Positions 1 to 8,754 of a stretch of 64,000 nt of DNA are shown here, one piece after another. Under the pieces are notes generated by a model. That model was given only the letters and a program-made list of their open reading frames with translations. It did no database searches and had not been told where the DNA came from. The stretch comes from JANNBN01 sp031430595. GTDB taxonomy: Bacteria; Actinomycetota; Acidimicrobiia; Acidimicrobiales; JANYDT01. The stretch's first letter is position 1. Each line of letters opens with the position of its first letter. Where the stretch lies: contig JANPBU010000010.1 of NCBI GenBank assembly GCA_031430595.1, positions 310,001 through 374,000 on the forward strand. The letters are read 5' to 3'. A program made the position numbers and the translations under genes.

Positions 1-74
1 TCTGCATCGCGATCGCTGCGGTCGGCGAGACGCACCAATCGTTTCACCCGGGTGTTCGAGGTAGATGTAATCAC
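1..74 (-). CDS. TrmH/SpoU-family RNA methyltransferase, N-terminal fragment (partial)
   Basis: Only the first 24 codons lie in the window; the gene runs off the left edge on the minus strand. The peptide begins GTG-I-T-S-T-S-N-T-R-V-K-R-L-V-R-L-A-D-R, which resembles the usual start of actinobacterial TrmH-like 23S rRNA 2'-O-methyltransferases (ITS..N.RVK...RL.DR). The GTG start overlaps the TGA stop of yebC in a GTGA tetranucleotide, so it is probably translationally coupled to yebC. Family assignment rests on this short N-terminus only; the SAM-binding knot domain is outside the window. Confidence 0.55.
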   Translation of the reverse strand, partial: MITSTSNTRVKRLVRLADRSDRDA

Positions 75-835
75 GCGCTGAGCGCAGCCATCACCGCATC
101 GGAAATGTCAAAGTTGGCGAACACTTCATTGACGTCGACAAGGTCTTCGAGTGCATCGATGAGCTTCAAAACTTTGCGTGCATCCTCTTCACCGAGCTCG
201 ATAGTTGTATTCGGCACCATCGGGCGATCGGCTGAATCAAATGCAATTCCAGCATCGCTGAGAGCCGAACACACGTTGCCAATGTCGGTTGCTGAGCAAC
301 GAAGTTCGAACGTTTCGCCGTTATCGAGAATGTCTTCGGCGCCTGCGTCTAGGGCTGCCATCATCAAATCGTCTTCGGTCACAACCGAGGCTTTCTGCTT
401 TTTGTGAATGACCACAACGCCTTTGCGAGAGAACTGCCAGCCGACCGCTCCGGGTTCGGCAATCGAGCCGCCATTCTTCGAAAACGTTGACCGAACATCG
501 CCTGACGAACGGTTTCGATTGTCGGTTGAGACATCGACGAGGATCGCTACGCCTGCAGGTGCATACCCTTCGTACATAACATCTTCAGTGTGGATATCGG
601 CTTTCAATTCACCGGTACCACGCTTGATAGCCAGGTCGATTTTGTCGTTCGGTAACGAGTCAGCTTTGCCCTTCGCAATCATGGTTCGCAGGGTCGCGTT
701 CGACCCGGGGTCTCCTCCCCCTTCGCGAGCGGCCACCTCAATGTTTCGAACCAATTTGGCCCACAGCTTGCCACGAGCAGCGTCGGCTGCACCCTTTTTG
801 TGTTTGATCGTGGCCCATTTGGAATGTCCGGACAT
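71..835 (-). CDS. yebC: YebC/PmpR-family protein
   Basis: 254-residue member of the YebC/TACO1 family, proteins that act as DNA-binding regulators or, in recent work on the family, as translation factors easing ribosome stalling. The start is set by the invariant MSGHSKW N-terminus; the open frame runs 40 codons further upstream but that part overlaps pdxT and does not look like YebC. Conserved stretches visible include KHKKGAADAARGKLWAKL near the N-terminus, PNDKIDLAIKRGTGE and YEGYAPAGVAILVDV in the middle. It follows pdxT with one base between them and overlaps the next gene by GTGA, so pdxT-yebC-trmH reads as one operon. Family certain; cellular role not decided by sequence. Confidence 0.95.
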   Translation of the reverse strand: MSGHSKWATIKHKKGAADAARGKLWAKLVRNIEVAAREGGGDPGSNATLRTMIAKGKADSLPNDKIDLAIKRGTGELKADIHTEDVMYEGYAPAGVAILVDVSTDNRNRSSGDVRSTFSKNGGSIAEPGAVGWQFSRKGVVVIHKKQKASVVTEDDLMMAALDAGAEDILDNGETFELRCSATDIGNVCSALSDAGIAFDSADRPMVPNTTIELGEEDARKVLKLIDALEDLVDVNEVFANFDISDAVMAALSA

Positions 836-836
836 G

Positions 837-1532
837 TCAACGCTCCTGCGGAGGAAAGGAAAGGAAAAGCTGGTGGATACGCAACTCGGGGGTAAGTTCG
901 GGGTGAAACGACGCGGCCATGAGTTGCCCGTAAGCCGCCGTGACGAGCACCGCAACGTTGTCGTGGGTAGCCAATACGGTTACCGAGGTGCCAACTGATG
1001 CAATCTTAGGTGCACGTATAAATGTGGCGTGTACGGGGGGTCCGTCGATACCGATAACGTCAAGGTCGGTCTCGAACGAATCAACTTGGCGCCCGTATCC
1101 GTTGCGCTGCACCGATATGTCGATCGCACCGAAGGATCGTTGGTCGGCACGACCATCTAACACTTCGGTCGCCAGCAAAATCATGCCGGCGCACGTACCA
1201 AAGGTTGGCATACCGTGCTCAATTCTTGCTGCTATCGGGTCGAACAGGCCCGTTGACACAAGAAGTTTTGACATAGTTGTTGACTCGCCGCCGGGAATAA
1301 TGAGCGAATCGACCCCATCGAGGTGCTTTGGCTGGCGAACTTCAATGCTCGTAGCACCGAGCCTTGTAATAGCAACACTGTGTTCGGCGAATGCGCCTTG
1401 CATCGCCAAAACACCGACTATACGACCCTTTGCGGGGGCTGAGGCAACGCTTGGTAGGTCGCTATCGTGAGGCCGAAGCCAGCCCGACACCGAATTCGAG
1501 TGGTTCACGGCGGCGTTCGATGCGACATTCAC
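837..1532 (-). CDS. pdxT: Pyridoxal 5'-phosphate synthase glutaminase subunit PdxT
   Basis: Class I glutamine amidotransferase that releases ammonia from glutamine and passes it to PdxS for DXP-independent PLP synthesis. The family core begins at GRIVGVLAMQGAFAEH; the nucleophile elbow GTCAGMIL carries the catalytic Cys, and SFHPEL near the C-terminus gives the His-Glu pair. PGGESTT forms the substrate loop. The GTG at 1532 gives 231 residues, about 35 more than usual, so a later start (for example the GTG of VSGWLRP) is possible. It is followed one base later by yebC. Its partner pdxS is not adjacent but at 56732-57622 on the other strand, unlike the usual pdxST pairing. Confidence 0.93.
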   Translation of the reverse strand: MNVASNAAVNHSNSVSGWLRPHDSDLPSVASAPAKGRIVGVLAMQGAFAEHSVAITRLGATSIEVRQPKHLDGVDSLIIPGGESTTMSKLLVSTGLFDPIAARIEHGMPTFGTCAGMILLATEVLDGRADQRSFGAIDISVQRNGYGRQVDSFETDLDVIGIDGPPVHATFIRAPKIASVGTSVTVLATHDNVAVLVTAAYGQLMAASFHPELTPELRIHQLFLSFPPQER

Positions 1533-1626
1533 CTGGGGGCTCCGAATCGGCAGGGTAGGAAGCTTCAGACATTGACCACACGTTACCTGACAACAATGCT
1601 GTTACTGCGAGAACAGCACAAAATGA

Positions 1627-2085
1627 TTAGCGAGTTTGTTTGAACCGTTGCACCATCCAAAAGTCTCCGTTTTGCGATACCACCCCGAAGCCGAACGAGT
1701 CGAAGGCCGGGTCGACAATATTTGCTAAGTGACGGGGGCTAGCCATCCAAGCTGCGTACACCGCTTCGATACTCTCCCCGCGACCAAGGTTTTCACCGAG
1801 CTTCGTCCAGGTGTTGCCCATTCCCCTGCCCAAGTCTTTCTTATGGTCAAGTCGTTCAACGTTACTTATGTGTACAGCCCATTTTTGAGCAGCGGCCGTA
1901 AGCACCGCGTCTGGCTCCAACGGCTTAACCCCGTATTGAGCGCGAGTCTCGTTGACGAACTGAAGCACCTGTGATCGGTAAGCAACTTCCGAATTTGTTT
2001 GGGCACTTGCCCTTTCCAACGGCACCGTGGTCATAAGCCCACAAACTATGAATGAGACCAAAAACAGACGACGGTGCATCTTCAT
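1627..2085 (-). CDS. Secreted CAP-domain (SCP/PR-1-like) protein
   Basis: 152 residues with a clear Sec signal peptide (MKMHRRLFLVSFIVCGLMTTV..., cleavage likely after ASA around residue 28) followed by a compact CAP domain. Visible CAP features are FVNETRAQYGVKPLEPD near the start of the domain, LGENLGRG in the middle and WMASPRHLANI, which holds a conserved His. Bacterial CAP proteins are exported and have mostly unknown roles; some bind lipids or act near the cell wall. A second in-frame ATG two codons in (2079) would give nearly the same protein. It stands alone between pdxT and the divergent HD-GYP gene. Confidence 0.88.
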   Translation of the reverse strand: MKMHRRLFLVSFIVCGLMTTVPLERASAQTNSEVAYRSQVLQFVNETRAQYGVKPLEPDAVLTAAAQKWAVHISNVERLDHKKDLGRGMGNTWTKLGENLGRGESIEAVYAAWMASPRHLANIVDPAFDSFGFGVVSQNGDFWMVQRFKQTR

Positions 2086-2215
2086 TGAGTATGTATCGGC
2101 AAATTAACCGTCACACTTGATCGAAACTTCACTTACGACCAGAAACAGAGTGATTTCACCTGCACCCACATTTACTCAATGCCGGGTACGACAGCGCCGC
2201 ATTTTGGACCGATAA

Positions 2216-4072
2216 TTGCGTGTGACCAATGATCCGTTGCCCGTCAGCGGCAAACCCGGATCGGCTCACGGGCCCCAGAATTACGACAATCGAGCCACCT
2301 GGAAGGCGCTCCCTGGCGCTGGCCTCGCCCTTCGATTTGTGGTGGCTGTTACGCCGATTGCTGTCGCATTTCTTGCCACGTTTTTACTCGGCCGCTGGTT
2401 TGTTGAACCTCGATGGGCACTCGCCCAACGAGTGTTATGGGCTGTTGCAATGTTCGGGGTGGCAACGGTTATAGCGTCCACCATTTCGCGAATACTGAAA
2501 CGGCTTGTTCCACTCGGGGCATTGTGCCAAATGAATTTGTCGTTTCCCACTGAAGCGCCAAATCGACTCAAAATTGCGTTGCGGCTAGGAAACTCTGCGA
2601 ATACCACCAAGGTGGTTGACGACTTCCATCGGCAAGGAATCTCGGCCGATCCGCAAACAGCGGCGCTTCAAACGTTGCATCTCGTTGAAGCGCTCAACCA
2701 ACATGATCGCCGCACTCGAGGCCATTCAGAGCGGGTGCGCGCCCTGGCCGACGTGATAGCGCAAGAGATGGGGCTCACTGAAGACGATCGCAACTACCTC
2801 CGTTGGGCGTCGCTCCTGCATGATGTTGGAAAATTGTCGGTACCGGCAGAGATTCTCAACAAAAAGGGTCGACCAACAACCGAAGAATGGGAAATTCTTC
2901 AAAGCCACCCGTGGTCGGGCCACGCCCGCATCGCACCGCTGAGCGGCTGGCTAGGCGAATGGGCGTTGTGTATCGAACAGCATCACGAACGTTTTGATGG
3001 CACCGGCTACCCGAAAGGTTTGCTTGGCGAATCCATGCCACTCGGCTCACGAATTGTTGCCGTCGCGGACGCTTTCGAAGTCATGACTGCTACGCGCTCG
3101 TATAAAAAACCAATGACGTTCGACGACGCTCGGGCTGAATTGGTGAAGTGCTCGGGTACCCAATTTGATCCGAAGGTCGTTCGGGCCCTCGTGAATGTTG
3201 GGCTAAAAAACCGGCGAATGGGTGCTGGCTTTCTTTCAACGCTCACCGGTGAAATCACGCTTTCATTTCAGCGACTTACGTCCACTTTCGCCGCAAATGC
3301 AGTTACTACCTCGAGCGCAACCGGATTCATCGGCAATCTCGGCGCGGGAGCAGCCCGAATTGTGGGAATTGCGACACTGGTGACTGCGACTTCGACCGCA
3401 TCAGTCGCAGCAGTTTTGCCTGAGGCAGGCGACCGTTCTCTGGGGGTCGAAGTTGTCATCGCAGCCCCAACACTCGATTGGGATCAAGACATCGTCGCAT
3501 TCGAAGCGCCCAAAGAACTTGCGTTGGTTCTTCCTCTGGAAGCCGCGGATACCTCGATACGTTTGGTCACCGGTGGACCTACCTCCATTTCACGGGTCTC
3601 GGTGGTTGCTTTGGTGCTTCCTACGACGCTGCTTCCGGTGACCATTCCAAATCGCTCGACAGTGCTCGACATCATTCCGAGCCCGTCTGCCCAACCGGTT
3701 TCTACAAACTCGACCTCCACCATACTGACGACCACCACACTCACGAACACCACACTCACGACCACCATAACGATCGCCCCAACGACTCGCCGACTGTTAA
3801 CGACCACTTCGCCAGCCGCAACCGCAGCGAGCACTTCACTACCACCGACAACTGGTTCGTCGCCGAGCACGACCCTCGTCACCTTCACACAGCCCCCAGA
3901 CACGACCCCCGTCACAACCTCTTCCACACCAACACTTCTCACGACAACCACGACACTCGCACCGACCACGACACTCGCACCGACCACGAACGTTCAGACC
4001 ACCTCCCAGCCCTCAACAACTCAGGCGGGCAACGGCAACGGCAACGGCAACGGCAACTCGGGCAAACGGTAA
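2216..4072 (+). CDS. Membrane HD-GYP c-di-GMP phosphodiesterase with Thr-rich tail
   Basis: 618 residues from a TTG start; a GTG two codons on (2222) is equally plausible. Two hydrophobic segments (about residues 38-62 and 70-92) precede an HD-GYP domain of about residues 155-335. The metal-binding LLHDVGK has H202-D203, HHERFDGTGYPKGL carries GYP at 264-266, and VADAFEVMTA follows, so the catalytic set looks intact and c-di-GMP (or pGpG) hydrolysis is expected. A further hydrophobic stretch (around residues 375-402) is followed by roughly 200 residues dominated by Thr, Ser and Pro and ending in a Gly-Asn repeat. If that stretch spans the membrane, the tail is outside the cell. No sensor domain is recognisable in the tail. 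Confidence 0.88.
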   Translation: MRVTNDPLPVSGKPGSAHGPQNYDNRATWKALPGAGLALRFVVAVTPIAVAFLATFLLGRWFVEPRWALAQRVLWAVAMFGVATVIASTISRILKRLVPLGALCQMNLSFPTEAPNRLKIALRLGNSANTTKVVDDFHRQGISADPQTAALQTLHLVEALNQHDRRTRGHSERVRALADVIAQEMGLTEDDRNYLRWASLLHDVGKLSVPAEILNKKGRPTTEEWEILQSHPWSGHARIAPLSGWLGEWALCIEQHHERFDGTGYPKGLLGESMPLGSRIVAVADAFEVMTATRSYKKPMTFDDARAELVKCSGTQFDPKVVRALVNVGLKNRRMGAGFLSTLTGEITLSFQRLTSTFAANAVTTSSATGFIGNLGAGAARIVGIATLVTATSTASVAAVLPEAGDRSLGVEVVIAAPTLDWDQDIVAFEAPKELALVLPLEAADTSIRLVTGGPTSISRVSVVALVLPTTLLPVTIPNRSTVLDIIPSPSAQPVSTNSTSTILTTTTLTNTTLTTTITIAPTTRRLLTTTSPAATAASTSLPPTTGSSPSTTLVTFTQPPDTTPVTTSSTPTLLTTTTTLAPTTTLAPTTNVQTTSQPSTTQAGNGNGNGNGNSGKR

Positions 4073-4090
4073 CTCTACTTACGAGTTCAA

Positions 4091-5578
4091 CTACAGCGGG
4101 CTGTTGCCGTGTTTCTTTGCGCTCATTAGTTCACGTTTTGATGCCAGCAGGGTAATGGCCCGACCAACCCAACGCCTGGTTTCTTCGGGGTTGATGACAG
4201 CATCGACGTAACCGCGCTCGGCGGCCACAAACGGATTCAGGTAGTCGCGGGCATACTCGGCCTCTTTCTGCGCCCGAACTTCGTCAGTGTCTCTACGATT
4301 GAGAATCTGTACGGCCCCTTTTGCACCCATAACCGCTAGTTCGGCGCTGGGCCAGGCGACACACAAATCGTTGCCCATGGTTTTGCAGTCCATCACGATG
4401 TAGGCCCCGCCGTAAGCTTTTCGTAACACCACACATACTCGCCCCACACTCGCTTCGGCGTACGCGAAGGCCATCTGAGCGCCGTGGCGAATCATTCCCC
4501 GCCATTCCAAGTCTTTCCCCGGAAAATAGCCAGGCGTATCAACGAACGTGACGAGGGGTATGCCAAACGAGTCGCAGAACGCCACAAACCAGGCCCCTTT
4601 TTGGGCGGCTGGAATATCGAGGGTTCCGGCTAGGGCGATCGGTTGATTGGCCACGACACCCACCGTTCGACCACCAACCCGGCCGAAACCGACGATGAGG
4701 TTCGAGGCCCACCTGGCCTTTGATTCAAGAAATTCACCGTGGTCGACGACTGCTTCAATAACCCGTCGAACGTCGTAACTACCCGTAGAAGTTGCTGGAA
4801 TGACGGCAGCGAGTTCAGGTGCATCTCGTTCGATTGCATCATCGCATTGAAGTAGCGGCGGTTCGTCATCGACGTGATCTGGCAAAAAACTGAGGATATC
4901 GGCGACACGGTCAAGTGCCGTTTCGAGATCGGCAACTACATGCGAGGCCAGGCCCGAGGTTCGAGCATGAGTTTCTGACCCGCCAAGGGTGGCGTTGTCA
5001 ACGCTGAGTCCGGTGAAATCGGCAACCATCGACGGGCCACTCAAAAACGCGTACGCGTCGGCGGTCATAATCACAAAGTCGGCCAAACCGAGTATCAGTG
5101 ATGGGCCGCTGACCATTGGGCCTTGCACGATCAAGATCACTGGAACCGAGCCAGAGCATGCCGCAATATGTCGAGCAGCGACGCCCCAACCATGAAGTGA
5201 GTTCAAACCGTCGAGCACATCGGTACCCTGTGCACTTACAATACCCACTAGTGGGCGACCGTAGGTTTTCGCAACCTGGGCCGCGACCGCAATTGCTTCA
5301 CCGTCAACCAGATCAAGCATCGAGTCGGTAGCGTCGACTTGGAACGTGATAACCCGTCGATCACCATCGAGGCGGTCGCTGAGCGAGCTGACACCTACCC
5401 GAACAGCCCCGGGTTGGTAGGCACGCAGAGCAAGTTCGAGCTCGAGCGATTCTGCGTCGGCAACAGGTTGGCTCAGTGAAAGCGCTAATGCCTGCTGCGA
5501 AAGATCAACCCCGGACGACCGAACTAAGCGAGGCGCGCGCCGCCGTTCGGCCAACGAAATACGGGGTGTTTCGGTCAC
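4091..5578 (-). CDS. Acyl-CoA carboxylase carboxyltransferase (beta) subunit-like protein
   Basis: 495-residue carboxyltransferase of the AccD/PccB family, transferring carboxyl from carboxybiotin to an acyl-CoA. The C-terminal half is well preserved: GVVANQP, FCDSFGIPLVTFVDTPGYFPG, RHGAQMAFAYAEA, VVLRKAYGGAYIVM and DLCVAWPSAELAVMGAKGAV. The N-terminal half keeps YGRPLVGIVSAQGTDV and GPSLILGLADFVIM but is more divergent than in propionyl-CoA carboxylase, where the acyl-CoA oxyanion hole GGSMG is normally clear. It lies 6 bases after the desaturase gene and is probably cotranscribed. No biotin carboxylase subunit is in the window, so substrate is open. Confidence 0.85.
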   Translation of the reverse strand: MTETPRISLAERRRAPRLVRSSGVDLSQQALALSLSQPVADAESLELELALRAYQPGAVRVGVSSLSDRLDGDRRVITFQVDATDSMLDLVDGEAIAVAAQVAKTYGRPLVGIVSAQGTDVLDGLNSLHGWGVAARHIAACSGSVPVILIVQGPMVSGPSLILGLADFVIMTADAYAFLSGPSMVADFTGLSVDNATLGGSETHARTSGLASHVVADLETALDRVADILSFLPDHVDDEPPLLQCDDAIERDAPELAAVIPATSTGSYDVRRVIEAVVDHGEFLESKARWASNLIVGFGRVGGRTVGVVANQPIALAGTLDIPAAQKGAWFVAFCDSFGIPLVTFVDTPGYFPGKDLEWRGMIRHGAQMAFAYAEASVGRVCVVLRKAYGGAYIVMDCKTMGNDLCVAWPSAELAVMGAKGAVQILNRRDTDEVRAQKEAEYARDYLNPFVAAERGYVDAVINPEETRRWVGRAITLLASKRELMSAKKHGNSPL

Positions 5579-5584
5579 AAGAAA

Positions 5585-6529
5585 TCAAGCCGCCGCAACA
5601 CGGGCCGCATTGGCCGCAGCACGCTCGGTAATGCGAGTTGCCAACTTCCCAATGCGATTGATTTGCTTCATAATTCGTTCGCGGGCCTGCTCTGCCTCAG
5701 CCGTGAGGCCTTCGAGTTTTTCTAGTGCCCAGTGCCGCAGTACGACCGGAACCAAAATTTGATCGTAATGAAGCTGAAGATTGTAGATACCGGCCGAGGC
5801 AATCGCGGCGGCGTGAGCTGCATAACCAGCGATACCGGTACCCGGCATTTCAAAATCCTTCACCTGGCGTTCAATGGCGCACACGACAGTTGATGGGTCG
5901 ACCGCAATCATTTCTGACGTGATGTCTCGGTAGAACAAATAATGGAAATTCTCGTCGGTGGCCACACGAGCCATGATGTCGTATCCAGACGTAACAGCCG
6001 GGTGGTCGCTTCCAGTGTCGGCGAGAAGCTTTCCGGTGTTGCGGTGAGCAATTCGAGTAGCAAGTTCTTGCAACGCCACGTAAACAAAACCATCGGCAAC
6101 CGACTGTGGTTGCGGTACTTCACCTCCCGACATTTGCCCCATTCGAGCATCTTCAAGTTGGCGAGGGTCAATCGCTCTGGTAACCGTCAGGTAGTCGCGG
6201 ATAGCCACTGAGTGTCGTGCCTCTTCGGCCGTCCAACGATGCGACCACGAACGCCATACGGTGTCACGACCAAAGACCCGGTTGATTGTTTCGAAGTAGT
6301 ACGGAAGGTTGTCTTCGGTAAGCAAGTTGACATACAGCGCGCTTCGCACTGCGTCGGGGAGTGGGTACTCGTTCGGGTTCCATTCTTCGCCGGCAACAAA
6401 GTCTCGACCCATGCTCCACGGCACCGATTCGTGCGGGTACCAGGGTTTACACGTGGTGAGGTGCCTCTCGTACAACCGCTCAGCGGCAGGCGCGAGGTCG
6501 GCAAGAACGGGGTCAAGATCCACTGTCAC
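5585..6529 (-). CDS. Acyl-[acyl-carrier-protein] desaturase
   Basis: Soluble di-iron fatty-acyl-ACP desaturase of the plant stearoyl-ACP desaturase family, as in mycobacterial DesA proteins. The first iron-binding helix shows LLTEDNLPYYFETI, the second TAEEARHSVAIRDYL (E-E-x-R-H), and the last ATDENFHYLFYRDI (E-x2-H). I place the start at the GTG at 6529, giving 314 residues, because a TAGAGT box sits 7 nt upstream; the open frame continues to an ATG at 6547, but that would put the promoter inside the gene. The next gene, a carboxyltransferase, starts 6 bases downstream, so the pair likely works in fatty-acid modification or supply. Confidence 0.9.
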   Translation of the reverse strand: MTVDLDPVLADLAPAAERLYERHLTTCKPWYPHESVPWSMGRDFVAGEEWNPNEYPLPDAVRSALYVNLLTEDNLPYYFETINRVFGRDTVWRSWSHRWTAEEARHSVAIRDYLTVTRAIDPRQLEDARMGQMSGGEVPQPQSVADGFVYVALQELATRIAHRNTGKLLADTGSDHPAVTSGYDIMARVATDENFHYLFYRDITSEMIAVDPSTVVCAIERQVKDFEMPGTGIAGYAAHAAAIASAGIYNLQLHYDQILVPVVLRHWALEKLEGLTAEAEQARERIMKQINRIGKLATRITERAAANAARVAAA

Positions 6530-6536
6530 AACCATG

Positions 6537-6542
6537 ACTCTA
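6537..6542 (-). promoter_or_regulatory. -10 box (TAGAGT) of a leaderless desaturase transcript
   Basis: TAGAGT on the minus strand lies 7 nt before GTG 6529. It matches the TANNNT box at fixed distance seen before many other genes here. Confidence 0.45.
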
Positions 6543-6617
6543 CCCACTGGTTGGGCGCTTACGATGCTTCGCGTTTGACTTTGCCTTCACAAGGTGGCCA
6601 AGTGGCAGACTGGCAAC

Positions 6618-8051
6618 ATGAGTCCGAATGCAATTCCATCGCCTGACCGGCAGTCTGAGACCTCTGTCACTGGTGAGCCGCGTCGTGCCGCATTCTTTGA
6701 TCTTGACCGAACGCTTTTGGCCGGGGCTTCGGCACCAGTATTTGCGAAGGCTATGAAGCAGCTTGGGGTCGCAACACCGAACATTCCGGGACAAGACCTC
6801 ATCTTGAAGCTGTACGACCTCATTGGCGAAACGAAGACTGGCATGCAGGTTGCGCGTGGTGCCGCCGGAAAGTCTGCTGGCCTTCGTCGCTCTGACGTTT
6901 CCACTGCTGCTGAGGGCGCCGTCGAAGAACTCGTTGCGAAGGTTCAGCCGTTCGTAGCAGGGTTATTTTCTGATCATCGGTCGGCTGGCGACATGTTGGT
7001 CTTGGCAACTACGAGCCCGTTCGACTTGGTGTCACCGTTTGCTCGGGCGCTCGGGTTCGATGCAGTTGTTGCGACCCGGTACGAAGAAAATGAGGGTGTC
7101 TATACCGGCGATGTTGACGGCGAGTTTGTATGGGGTGAAGGCAAACTTGCGGCAGTTGAGGCGTGGGCTGAAGAAAACAACGTGTCTGTTGCCGATAGTG
7201 CTGCGTACTCTGATTCGTTCTTTGACTCTCCGCTGCTCGGTGCCGTGGCTCGACCCATGGCAATCAACCCTGATCTGCGGCTGCTCGCTACAGCTGCGCT
7301 AAAAAAATGGCCGGTTCGTTGGCTCGACGTGCCATCGGGGGTACCAAAGCTTTTTGGTATAGAACCACTCGACATTTTGCGGCGAACGATTCGACCAGAA
7401 TTCTTTCCGTATGCGCGCTTTTCTTTTGAAGGAATCACGAATATTCCGCGTACCGGGCCGGTCATCATTGCCCCAAACCACCGAAGCTATTTTGACCCGT
7501 TGGTCATTGCATTGGCCTTGGCCAAGGCGGGGCGAAACGGTCGATTCCTGGCCAAAAAGGAAGTACTCACGACCCCGGTATTCGGACAGATTGCGAAGGC
7601 TTTCGGAACCATCCGAGTTGACCGCGGAACCGGCTCAGATCAACCATTACGCGAAGCTGCCAGGGCCCTTGCCGGTGGCGAGGTCGTCGTGATTTTGCCT
7701 GAAGGAACCATCCCGCGGGGCGAGGCGTTTTTCGACCCGAAACTTGTTGGACGCCCCGGCGTGGCCCGCCTGGCTGCGATGTCGGGTGCACCTGTGGTTC
7801 CGATGGGTTTGTGGGGCACCGAAGTGGTGTGGCCACGAAATGCCAAGGTTCCGAATGTCACCAACGTGACGAATCCGCCTCGTGTCACGGTGTCGGTTGG
7901 CTCACCCGTGAGCGGTTTGAAGCTCAGCGACAAGTCGGTTACCAAAGACGTTGAGAAAATTATGAAATCGATTTCGGCGTTGCTTCCTGAGGAATCGAAG
8001 AAAAAGCGCAAAGTGTCGGAGGCCGACCTCAAAAAGACTCGTCCAACCTGA
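6618..8051 (+). CDS. plsC: HAD-IB hydrolase / 1-acylglycerol-3-phosphate acyltransferase fusion
   Basis: 477-residue two-domain protein like the mycobacterial SerB-like/PlsC fusions. Residues about 20-220 form a HAD subfamily IB phosphatase domain with motif I FFDLDRTLL (D28, D30) and a later YSDSFFDSPLL motif. Residues about 250-450 form a PlsC acyltransferase domain with NHRSYFDP (H288, D293) and PEGTIPRG, which mark the acyl-acceptor and catalytic sites for phosphatidic acid synthesis. The start is taken at ATG 6618; an in-frame ATG at 6594 would add 8 residues. It is transcribed away from the desaturase gene, so the two share an intergenic region of about 90 bases. Confidence 0.9.
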   Translation: MSPNAIPSPDRQSETSVTGEPRRAAFFDLDRTLLAGASAPVFAKAMKQLGVATPNIPGQDLILKLYDLIGETKTGMQVARGAAGKSAGLRRSDVSTAAEGAVEELVAKVQPFVAGLFSDHRSAGDMLVLATTSPFDLVSPFARALGFDAVVATRYEENEGVYTGDVDGEFVWGEGKLAAVEAWAEENNVSVADSAAYSDSFFDSPLLGAVARPMAINPDLRLLATAALKKWPVRWLDVPSGVPKLFGIEPLDILRRTIRPEFFPYARFSFEGITNIPRTGPVIIAPNHRSYFDPLVIALALAKAGRNGRFLAKKEVLTTPVFGQIAKAFGTIRVDRGTGSDQPLREAARALAGGEVVVILPEGTIPRGEAFFDPKLVGRPGVARLAAMSGAPVVPMGLWGTEVVWPRNAKVPNVTNVTNPPRVTVSVGSPVSGLKLSDKSVTKDVEKIMKSISALLPEESKKKRKVSEADLKKTRPT

Positions 8052-8065
8052 TCCAGTTATCCCGA

Positions 8066-8392
8066 TTAAAGCGAACCCCCTGGGGCGATCCATTCGGTTG
8101 GCTGGCCCGTGATGCCGGCGATCCGGTCGAAATCTTTCGTCGTAGTGAAGCACCGTGACGCCGAACGCTTCGGCCGCGGCTGCGATGAGTAGGTCGGCAA
8201 TCGTGACGCTTGGATGGTGTAGCCCAACTACGTGCGCAAGTTGTCTTTTGCGCTTCGGGCACTGAGCAGAACTTCGAGTGCAACCTGGTCACAGATGATT
8301 ACTTTGTCGCGAAGAATGAGTTCCTCCCAACGACTCTGTATCGCCGTATTTCGATGCCGATTCCAGACGCTTGTGTCGGCTAGGTATCTCAC
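8066..8392 (-). pseudogene. Decayed VapC PIN-domain toxin gene
   Basis: The GTG at 8392 overlaps the antitoxin stop as GTGA, the classic VapBC arrangement. The first 54 codons read RYLADTSVWNRH...VICDQVALEVLLSARS, a normal VapC N-terminus with its first acidic residue, then stop at TAG 8228-8230. In another frame the C-terminal half reappears as SVTIADLLIAAAAEAFGVTVLHYD, and after one extra base as KDFDRIAGITGQPTEWIAPGGSL, ending at TAA 8066-8068. About 30 codons between SARS and IADLL, normally present in this family, are missing. So there is an internal deletion plus a single-base frameshift; the toxin should be dead. Confidence 0.8.
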
Positions 8393-8634
8393 GGGGCAGT
8401 TGGACGTGCCTGGCTCGTCACTTCGTCGCTGAAATCGAACTTCTCTGGGTCTCTCAGTTGGTCAAGCAACGCGATACGGCGGGCCTGACGGACGATTTGA
8501 TCGAACGCTGCATCAATCGTGTCTTTGATTCCGGTCGTTCCGAGAAGTTTTCTCACCTCAGCAAGTCGTTCGGAATCGAACTCGACAGTTGGGCGTTGAA
8601 CCAGCAGTGAGCAAAGCCAAAAACAAACATCCAC
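8389..8634 (-). CDS. VapB-type antitoxin
   Basis: 81 codons. The body VEFDSERLAEVRKLLGTTGIKDTIDAAFDQIVRQARRIALLDQL resembles VapB antitoxins of Actinobacteria (short strand, two helices with GTTGIKDTIDAA, then a basic helix), with an acidic tail expected to bind the PIN toxin. The only ATG is at 8634, giving a somewhat long hydrophobic N-terminus (MDVCFWLCSLL), so a GTG at 8637 or a non-standard start is possible. Its cognate toxin gene directly downstream is broken, so this antitoxin appears to be an orphan remnant that may still autoregulate. Confidence 0.65.
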   Translation of the reverse strand: MDVCFWLCSLLVQRPTVEFDSERLAEVRKLLGTTGIKDTIDAAFDQIVRQARRIALLDQLRDPEKFDFSDEVTSQARPTAP

Positions 8635-8754
8635 ATAGCAAATGATCAGACTGATGCTGTATCAACCCGTAAAATTCGGGCACTGCACCACCAAAGTTGC
8701 ACCATCGGGAACGGCATCTTCCCCTGCGCCTCCCTGGGCCCGCCGAGCAAAGCC

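Noticed and set aside
408..998. Plus-strand open frame opposite yebC and pdxT
   Set aside because: Antisense to two well-conserved genes; no domain.
1410..1432. TATAGT 7 nt before a TTG inside pdxT as a leaderless start
   Set aside because: Starting there would remove the first core strand of the PdxT fold (GRIVGVL), so the match is chance. It shows that the box alone is not proof.
3484..3987. Val-rich minus-strand open frame under the HD-GYP tail
   Set aside because: Antisense of Thr codons gives GTN/GGT Val and Gly runs; no homology or start site.
3478..4155. Long His/Asp/Thr-rich open frame overlapping the 3' end of the HD-GYP gene
   Set aside because: It is a by-product of the ACC/ACG-rich Thr codons read in another frame; there is no start signal or recognisable domain, and the HD-GYP frame explains the sequence.
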